Shown here piece after piece: positions 56,401 through 64,000 of a DNA stretch of 64,000 nt. The notes under the pieces were generated by a model. That model saw only the letters and a list, made by a program, of their open reading frames with translations, had not been told where the DNA came from and made no database searches. Source of the stretch: Typhlomys cinereus. Lineage: Eukaryota > Chordata > Mammalia > Rodentia > Platacanthomyidae. Both the position numbers and the translations under genes were made by a program. The first letter of the stretch is position 1. Each line of letters starts with the position of its first letter. The DNA is taken from NCBI GenBank assembly GCA_023101885.1, contig JALPQD010000393.1:186001-250000 (forward strand), written 5' to 3'.

Positions 56401-57974
56401 TTTATAATAGCATGTGATGTCAAGATCAGTTACAAAGAACATCTTTCTTTTCCTTCAAATATTCAGTGGGGAAGGAAAATACGATCTTTTTGATGTTTTC
56501 TGATATGATGAGTTATCTGATTTATACTGATGAGTTGCTTTAGATTTACAATGGATGAGTCTTTCCACAGGGAAACCAGGGGGCTGCCAATTATATTTCA
56601 ATTCTTTTCTCTAAGTAATTTCATAAGATTAGATCTCTCACAACTGGAATGACAAAATTAATGAGGGCGTATAATAATGTTTAGACATAATAAATGATAC
56701 TAAATAGAATTTCTGTCATCCAGTTCAGCAGATCTGAAGGTGACCATTATTCTCTTGTGAAAACTTTGAAAGTCCATGCAGTCATAATGAAGCACCTTCC
56801 TGAGAAGGAAGAATTTCTTGGTGTTAAATTCACCTTCCACCTCAGAGTCACTAAGTCAGAATGTGGAACAAACTGGCTTCTGAGTTCCCTAGCTTGGATG
56901 TTTACCGAATGTATTGCTAGGAAGATTACTTTCATCAAGCAATGTTGATGGAACACCGGATCCGTGGAAGGCACAGGAGACAAAGAAGATAAAGCACCTT
57001 TGTCAAGGAATTTGCCATCTTTTAAGAGATTAAAACCTAAAAACAAATGATTATTAACAGAAGGGGTGTGACAAATCAAATCTTTAAGAACAAGACTGAG
57101 AAACTAGGGGGATTGTTATAGATCTGTAAAGGCCAGAGAAGAAAACACACTTATCATCTAAACATTTGTGGTTGCTTTTCCGTACAAATTACTCACTAAA
57201 TAAACATTGTTGTTGTCTGGGTACAAAAAAGGCCTCCACCTTCACTTCTCTCTCTACTTGGTTGGGTTTAGAGTGTTGATCAGACAATTTTTGCAAATGA
57301 GATTACTGGGTTGACAGTTATACACAGAGGCTTCGCACGTCCTCTTTTTCTCAGGACAGCTAAAGCGATGTGCTGATGCAGGGTATGCTGTCCGAACATC
57401 CTGGCCAGATGTCATCACACCTTTCCTCTCTGCTGCTGCTGTGCCACAGAGCTGTGTGCTCTCCAAGTAAAGTTAGCCTATCTCCTTTCTGTTCTCCGAC
57501 ATTGCTGTGGGCCTGGATCTATGCTTCATCCATGTTCTATAAGAAGAGCACACTTGATAGTAACTTTAGAAACAAATTCCTTTTGTTTCCAGTACTCCAG
57601 TGTTAGGAATGGATGCTGAACCTGGCTTCTTACTACTGAACTGATAAGATCTAATACTTGGAGCTGGCACTGGTGGGAAAACAGACCTTGAACCTTTTCT
57701 AATACTAGGTGTGATTTTTCTGTATCTGAATAGGGTCATGTACATGGAAGCAACATGCCTCACTGGGAAATGAGAGATGCAGGTAATATGAGAACCTCAA
57801 AATATAACCAGTGGTCTATCTGGTTAGGAGGGGAAAAGACAAAGAAGAATACAAAGATATATTTCAGATGGCTCTTCAGCTTCAATGACTATTATTTTTG
57901 GAAACAATGACATTTTTTAAAGTGTGCAGCACTGCATGGCATAAATTATTCGTGATTTAAGAGCAGCAAATTGA
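53461..57974. other. Long mostly unique AT-rich stretch
   Basis: No mobile element is recognised with confidence over 4.5 kb. A 95-codon plus frame (53821-54108) starts MEAEECEEAQLSTASLV and ends in a hydrophobic, Phe-rich segment. A 110-codon minus frame lies at 56747-57079. Neither shows a known domain. A 12-bp palindrome (ACATCATGATGT) lies near 55981. Confidence 0.3.
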
Positions 57975-58185
57975 TTAACCAAGCAGTGTGATGCAGTAGG
58001 AAAAATCAGTCTTCAGTTGCATTGGCTAGCAACTACTTTGCCTTTATTTTTCCAACCCTCAGTTCCTTCTGTGAAATGGAAGTATTAGGCTCTACCCCAC
58101 CAGGGATTATGGTCTTTAAACTCAGTAAGATTATTAACCACCTATGGGTTAGTTCTGGGCACACAGTGAGAGGTCAAGAGACTGT
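57975..58185 (+). mobile_element. MIR SINE fossil
   Basis: GTGTGATGCAGTAGGAAAAATCAGTC, then CCTCAGTTCCTTCTGTGAAATGGAAGTATTAGG and GGGCACACAGTGAGAGG follow the MIR order (core, CCTCAGTTTCCTCATCTGTAAAATGGG, GGCACATAGTAAG). Confidence 0.65.
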
Positions 58186-58679
58186 CACTGCTAGTAGAAA
58201 TTTTTTGCCATTTGGTTGGTTTCCAATGAGTTCTAGTTCTAAAGAGCTACTATAAGTGTTCTGTAGATTATGGGCCTAAATCTGGCAATAAATATGTTGA
58301 ATCAATAGCCACTTTCTCTTAATTTTATTGTGATGTTTTGAAATTCTTAGGGAGATTTTGAGTCTATTTAATTAGGACTTGAGCTGGAGTTAAGTTTTTT
58401 CTCTTGTTGTAGTTGTTATAGTTGTAGAATTTAAATGACTGTGTTGGTGGGTTGCTTTGGCCTCATATTGAGTGCAAGCTTTGAAGCACTGCAGACATTA
58501 CTTCCATGGCTTCTTTTCCTGAAAGCTTGGGTGCCTAATCTGGTCTCTACCTTAGGTGGGTTTGTGGAATCTGGATCTCAGCTTGAAGCTTTCTGTGTCC
58601 TTTCTTGTTGCAGTTCATCTGTATTGCTGCTGGTAAAATCATGAAGAACAGCTTCAGACAGGGAGTTTTAATTCTCTAA
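58186..58679. other. Unassigned block
   Basis: No element recognised; a 69-codon hydrophobic frame at 58435-58644 has no motif. Confidence 0.25.
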
Positions 58680-59060
58680 ATGGAAGTCCAGTAGTTAACA
58701 GTTCCTTGTTCACCTTGACAGGAGAGCCCACACCAATACCAGGGCTGAGGGAACTGGCCACACCATATCTATATAATGGCTATGACAGAGACTATTCTCA
58801 CAAGCCCGACCAGCACGTCTGGCCAACTATATGGGAGAATACCAACTTTCTTAAACAGTCCCCTCCATCTTACTCACCTGCTCAGGGAATAGTGCTGTTC
58901 ACCGTGGGTTGGACCTTCCCCATCAACTAGACCATCTCCTGCAGGTTCACTTTGGGCTTAACTTAACTACTAATTCTCTACAAATGTGCTCAGAACTCAA
59001 ATCCTCAACCATGAGGTTGACACCTGTATCTCACTTTGACACTTCTTCCTTCATCCAAAC
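58680..59060 (-). mobile_element. LTR remnant related to 49610-49985
   Basis: CTGCTCAGGGAATAGTGCTGTTCACCGTGGGTTGGACCTTCCCCATCAACTAGACC parallels CAGGGGTACTGCTGTTCATTATTGAGTTGGATCTTCCCATTTCAGTTAACCC at about 49855-49910. It is degraded, with uncertain limits. Confidence 0.4.
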
Positions 59061-59769
59061 AAATTATGTTATTTATATGTGGAAGGTGTTGATGAGAAGG
59101 AATTCTCTAGACTTTCCTCTGTCTTCAGAAAATCTTGTTTTGATTGCTGTAGGGCCTTGGGACCTGTGTGGAAGCCTCAAGATTTCAATACTGTCAGCCA
59201 TGACTGCTGGCCACCACATGCATACCTCTGCTGTAAAGGAGGGCACTTTGCTTCTTACCCTTTCCTTATTATTTTTGTGCTATTCTAAACTGTGAATGCA
59301 TTTTTGTTTTCCTAAGGGGTTATTTTGGTCTTTAAAATGCAGGCACATGATCACTTTCTTCTCTAGCTACACTTCCATCAGAGAGGCTTGCCACTACTTG
59401 GAATTCCTTTTCTTTGGTTGACAAGGTAGACTTAACAAAACTTTATGACTTTGTAAATTGTTCAGTTTCCCCTTTTTTGACATTGACAGAAATAATGACT
59501 TGGAATGATGCTATTGTGTATCTTTCTGCATCCTTGGTAGAAGTCGCTTCAGTGACTTATGCTTTTTGGCATTTAGGTAAGAAGAAACTGAACTAAATTT
59601 TCATAGCTAGAAAGCAGTGTGGAGTTTCCAAATTCACTTTCCCTCTATTCTTTCTCATTGAATTATTAAGTTCTTTAGAAACCTGGAATAATGTTGCAAG
59701 TTATATATTACAGGGTTTTTCCAGTTAAGAACACCTCAGTTTTACATCTAGTAGCTAATTGAATCTTTT
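59061..59769. other. Unassigned block
   Basis: No element is recognised. The 128-codon frame at 58909-59295 overlaps the LTR remnant and has no domain. Confidence 0.25.
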
Positions 59770-59900
59770 TCGTATTGTGATTTATACATTATTAAGTCCC
59801 TCAGTTTACAGGTGAGAAAATTGTGATTTAATAGCTTAAGTTGGTAAGTAATGAGGATAAAACTGAAGCTTATATCACAGTGTATGGAGCTTTTGAAAAT
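59770..59900 (-). mobile_element. MIR-like fossil, inverted
   Basis: CCCTCAGTTTACAGGTGAGAAAATTG...TTTAATAGCTTAAGTTGGTAAGTAATGAGGATAAAACTGAAGC resembles an inverted MIR (TTTTACAGATGAGGAAACTGAGG...TTAAGTAACTTGCCCAAGG...CTAGTAAG). Confidence 0.5.
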
Positions 59901-60433
59901 TCTATATCTATGTAGCTATTTGAAGTAGAGATAACCATGTGGATTATTTAAATACTGAGTCTACCCACTAAAAGATAAAATTAATTAGGGAGAAATTCCA
60001 TTTTTCAATTGGAAAGCCAATTAGTGAAAATTAATACATTTAATTAATTTAATACAAAGAACATTAATTCCAGAGCTACTTAGAGCCATTGATATAATTA
60101 TTTTCTTCAGAAGAAAATGAAGTAGATAATCTTACAGTGTGATTTTACAAACCAAAGAACCAAAGATTTTGTTGTTCTTGTAATAAGTTACAGCTATTTT
60201 GGAAATAATGTCAATATATCTTTCTCAGCATTTATCTATCTGTAGGAGACTAACTTGGATCACAAGTTAGCATTTTTTAAATATTATCAAGCATGCTATT
60301 TAAGCAACCTACATGCAATTATATATTTTTAAAACACACAAAATTTATCTTATTTTTGAACTTGTACATTAGATTGACAGGATGTAGTATGGATGCAAGT
60401 GAATGGTTTGCTTACATAAAACATGTTATGTCA

Positions 60434-60462
60434 CAACCCCTGAGCCATCTCTCCAGCCCCTG
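60434..60462 (-). mobile_element. 5'-end-only SINE fragment, inverted
   Basis: AACCCCTGAGCCATCTCTCCAGCCCC is the exact reverse complement of the head of the young B2-like SINE (GGGGCTGGAGAGATGGCTCAGGGGTT). The rest of the element is missing. ATGTTATG to the left and CTGTTATA to the right may be a short duplication. Confidence 0.8.
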
Positions 60463-61030
60463 TTATACACACATTTGAGAAGATCGTTTTCTCAGTCTAC
60501 TATATGTACTTTAAAATGGGTCCAAAGTCAAGTAAAGTGGCATGATAAAGTATCAAGAGTTAAGTTATATTCATATTTAATAAGTTCCAGCTCAAGAAGC
60601 TAGTTAGAAATAAGTAAGATTGAGATACTTGTAGAATGAGCTGAAATAAACAAGAAACCTGATTATCTCAAAATAGCTTTCAAAGTATCTAATTTTTGTT
60701 ACTCAACAACTCCTGTAAGTTTAGCTTATTGCTTCTATGTGGAACCTGGAAATTTTACCTTTTACTTGAAAAATGGGAAAAAAAAATCAAGCTACCTAAA
60801 GCCTTCAGTTTGTATCAGAGATTGTCCTTCCTGGCTGGACTGTGTTTAGATAAGCTAGGTCAGGAAATAGTTCACAAAAGGCAAAGATGTTCAAAATGTT
60901 TCATCAGAAAAGCAATCCTGCTGAACAAGAAATCATAGACCATTTGAGAGAAGTAAGGATGGGAGAATCCAAGTTTGCAACTGTCTCTGCACTCCCCAGA
61001 CTTAGAGAATGCACTCTTCAGCGTGAATAT
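60463..61030. other. Unassigned block
   Basis: No element or gene is recognised. Confidence 0.25.
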
Positions 61031-61041
61031 AGCATGTAACT

Positions 61042-61229
61042 CTTTTTTATTTTTATTTATTTATTTATCTATCTATTTATTTATTTTGTGTGTGTTTGCA
61101 TGAATCCCAGGACACTGTGTGTGTCTGTGGAGTCCCAAGGATGACTTTAAAAATCTGCTTCCTCTTTGCTTTTGCTCTGGAGTTTCCAGGGAGGTGCAAA
61201 CCGCTGTCATTTTCATCTGGTGAGTTGTA

Positions 61230-61310
<81 letters not shown>

Positions 61311-61380
61311 TCAGGGATCTGAACTCAGGATCTTCTGCTTTCAAGGCAGAGACTTAACCCCTGAACCATCTCTCCAGCTC
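61042..61380 (-). mobile_element. B2-like SINE, inverted, with internal (GT)n(GA)n expansion
   Basis: Plus-strand order: a (TTTA)n-rich tail (61045-61086), CAGGACACTGTGTGTGTCTG, GGAGTCCCAAGGATGACTTT, GGAGTTTCCAGGGAGG. Then (GT)n(GA)n at 61231-61307, then ATCTGAACTCAGGATCTTCTGC and GACTTAACCCCTGAACCATCTCTCCAGC, the inverted head. AGCATGTA occurs at both ends (61031-61038 and 61381-61388), a likely target-site duplication. Confidence 0.9.
61231..61307. repeat. (GT)n(GA)n compound microsatellite inside a SINE
   Basis: About 48 bp of GT pass into about 29 bp of GA. It sits in the body of the SINE, not in its tail. Confidence 0.96.
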
Positions 61381-61390
61381 AGCATGTACT

Positions 61391-61994
61391 TCTTAACACT
61401 ACCAAATACTCACACACTGAGTCCATTGCATTGGAAGCAATGAGAAACAAAAAGAATTATGTTTTCTTCTATTAGGTAGTTTTACTGTGTTTAGTATATT
61501 AATACAGACAAAAGGTAAGTGAACATAAATTTTCACAAAAGAAATAGAAAATGCCATTGAATGTTACAGAAAAGTGATTTGTAATTGCTAGGATCTGTCT
61601 AATGAGGCAATAGGATTTGCTATGGTTATTGAGAACTGAGAAAGGTAAGAATGTATGAAATGTGGGTGACACTTTCAAAGAACAGGGGTGAGAGTGGGGG
61701 CAGGGGAGAGGGATGAAGAGGTGAAGGGTGAGGTGTGTGTATTCATTCCTCTTTTATTCTGTTCTTTAAATGCTGAAGCTGCCTTGGCCTGTAATCATAA
61801 CTCCTTTCATCCTTTATAACCTTCCTAAAAATGCATATCCTCTTCCAAGATTTCATTGCATCTTTAGTAATTTTATTTGCATACTGCCTACAGCACGAGT
61901 TTACTGTATCCAACCACTCATCAATTATCTTTGTTTGAATATCTCACTACTATTGGAATTCATAATCATTCCCAACCCCCTCTTCTGTATCCTC
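61391..61994. other. Unassigned block
   Basis: No gene; a G-rich stretch (about 61685-61735) is notable but short. Confidence 0.25.
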
Positions 61995-62185
61995 CTGCTC
62001 TACTCCTGAGTGACTTTGGGCAAAATGATTAAACATTTTGTATCTTGGTTGCTTTGTTTGAAACCAAAATCATAAAAAATATTTTTAGGAAGAATTTCTT
62101 TTTTTGGAAGAATTTCTTTAAGGATCAAAACAAGCCAATTCATGTAAAGTTCTAAAAACAGTGCCTAGCATGTATTAAATTCACC
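61995..62185 (+). mobile_element. MIR SINE fossil
   Basis: GAGTGACTTTGGGCAAAATGATTAAACATTTTGTATCTTGG, followed later by CATGTAAAGTTCTAAAAACAGTGCCTAGCATGTATTAAA, fits MIR (GTGACCTTGGGCAAGTTACTTAACCTC...TGTAAAGCGCTTAGAACAGTGCCTGGCACATAGTAA). A short duplicated GGAAGAATTTCTT lies in the middle. Confidence 0.7.
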
Positions 62186-64000
62186 CTGCACTATTTTCAG
62201 ATATCTGAGCCCAGTATATCACATCATTTTTCTCTCTTTAGTTGGCTGCAGACTATTATCACATGTATGCCTCTCCATGACCTGCTTTCAATGTCATCGA
62301 TCATAACCTTACTCCAGATGCACATCATTTCTCAGAAGTGCTGTGACAATTGTAATAAACTGCTAAATACTCTTCCTTGTTTCCAGTTTCAATTCTTTCC
62401 CATCTGACTTCTGAAACAGCACTGTTGTGACCTTTTGGGACTGCAAGAATGAAACACTTCTGGGAGCATAAGGTGCAGTGGTGTGAGACCCAGATTCCTT
62501 GGAGCAGCCTGCCCAGCTCTGTCTGCCTCTGTGGTTGTCTATTCCACTTCTTTCTCAGTGGTTCCTGTTGCTTAGGTAACATCTAATACTGCCATTCTGT
62601 GCTTTTGCAAATGCTATTCTTTCCATTTAAGTGACCACGTTCCAATTCCTTTATTCTCCTATCCAAAGTTTACTTCTGTATGACCTAGTGGTACATTTTG
62701 TTTCTAAACTCTGGTCCTTTGGACCCTAGTCTGTACTGAATGAGATACATCAAGAAATCAGAACGAAAGAGAACAAAAAACTGAGTGGAGTTTAAAATAA
62801 GGATGAATTGTAACAGTGTTTACAAGATTAAGGTATATTACAAAGGTAGATTAGAACCCAAGGACCAGCCATATCTAGTGCCATTATTACCCTTTCTCTC
62901 GGTGGGGTAAGAGTAAGTAGTATCTACCATTTTCCTTTTGGGAGACATAGTCTATTGTGTGGCCTGAAGTTTCTCCTCCAGGAGGGATGGGAGAAAGCTG
63001 CCCTGTGCTCAAGGTTGTCATGCCTTCTCCCTTTTGTCTCCCATTGTCTGAATTTGGTCTGGAAAGGGAAGTAAAGCTGCTGAAATGGTAGCCAGAAGGT
63101 TTGCTTCCTGGGAGCACTAAGCGTTGTGAAGCAGGGTAGAAAGGGGACTGTGAAAGGTAGCTGAAAAGCTTCCAACACAGATGCTCTCCCCAGCAGGACC
63201 TTGTGCTCAGAGCACACCTGCCTTATAAAACTTATGATATACATGGGATATTATAATATCCCATATATAATATACTTTGTCATCAATTAAGACACCCTTA
63301 ATCAGGGGACTGTCTTATATTTCTTTAGTTTTTTTTTGTAAGAAACCTCATACTTTAACAGGTGTTCAAGTGAATGAATGAATGAATAGATAGGCTGTAT
63401 CCTATAAAGCACACTCATTGCCAACAGAGGTTAAGAACCTAGTTCACTTTCTAAAATGCCAGATTTATGGGGCAAGTCAGGGTTCTTTGTTTAGGACTTT
63501 ATGTCTGTTTCACTTTTTTATGATATGTAAATAAATACAATTGTGCACATGTGTTGTTTTCTTCATGATTTTAAAAATGATGATGGTTCAGATAAATATC
63601 AGACAATTCACAAGCTTTAGCTACATACAAGAACACAATTTCTTTAAGGAAACACTCTCCCCTCAATCATTTATTCACTTGCTTTAGCCCCATGCTGCTC
63701 TTAGTTATGAAGGAAAACAGTATTTTAATGACTCCTCAGAAAATGCTCGCCACAGGGAGAAATACTGTGTGACTGGAAGTGGCAAAGAGGATATTTATCT
63801 TTCTGTACATTTTGTGGGGCTTAATACCATCACACCTATGTGCTCCAAGAAAGATATTACACTTGAACAGGTGCTAACAAAGGTGAATATAATTCATGTG
63901 GAAATTAAGATTTCAGAACATATGAACTAGTCTAAATATAACAGAAATTTTATGAGCTAATCCAGTATGATTATGGCTGCTATTAAAAATAACTTAGAAA
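62186..64000. other. Mostly unique sequence to the end of the window
   Basis: No gene or young repeat. There is a minus frame of 106 codons (62924-63244) without a domain, a perfect 22-bp palindrome at 63243-63264 and a small (GAAT)n run at about 63373-63387. Confidence 0.3.
63243..63264. repeat. Perfect 22-bp palindrome
   Basis: 11-bp arms (ATGGGATATTA and its reverse complement TAATATCCCAT) with no spacer. Confidence 0.97.

Noticed and set aside
58909..59295. 128-codon plus frame
   Set aside because: It begins inside an LTR remnant and shows no known domain.

Overview
The window looks like a repeat-rich, gene-poor stretch of rodent nuclear DNA. It carries B1-like (7SL-derived), ID-like, B3/B4-like and B2-like tRNA-derived SINEs, ORR1/MLT1-style MaLR LTRs, ERVL-style solo LTRs and L1 elements whose 3' UTRs hold long polypurine tracts. 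Together these point to a mouse-related (myodont) rodent. No SINE has the body of the usual mouse, rat or hamster B2. The abundant SINE here has a B2-like tRNA head but its own body, which favours a lineage outside Muridae and Cricetidae, for example a dipodoid. That placement is inference. I see no intact host protein-coding gene, no tRNA or rRNA gene and no CRISPR array.

Layout. 1-6.0 kb holds old L1-type 3' ends, one old SINE and a LINE-2 relic. 6.3-6.96 kb is an intronless, frame-shifted copy of the securin gene (PTTG1). 7.3-18.9 kb holds MaLR and ERVL LTRs, several SINEs, a cluster of three B4 elements, a 170-bp CCTT/TTTC tract and a 140-bp duplicated unit, one copy of which splits a SINE. 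18.9-21.1 kb is AT-rich and mostly unique, with one possible conserved non-coding block. 21.1-22.5 kb holds an MLT1-like LTR and a second ERVL-style solo LTR in inverse orientation to the one at 12.4 kb.

22.86-31.42 kb is the most informative region, a three-level nest. An old 5'-truncated L1 on the minus strand was split by a full-length L1 on the same strand, with a perfect 20-bp target-site duplication. The inner L1 was then hit in ORF2 by a SINE, with a 17-bp duplication. The inner L1 has a CpG-rich 5' UTR with a tandem repeat of about 208 bp, resembling the monomeric promoters of murine L1s. Its ORF1 has a stop and a frameshift, and its ORF2 has two Trp-to-stop changes besides the SINE, so it is dead.

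31.4-64 kb is mostly single-copy AT-rich DNA. Scattered through it are SINEs (several young ones with clear target-site duplications), MaLR and ERVL LTR relics, a hAT-like DNA transposon relic, MIR/L2 fossils and microsatellites, many of them grown from SINE tails. The retrotransposons account for nearly all the recognisable coding-like sequence.
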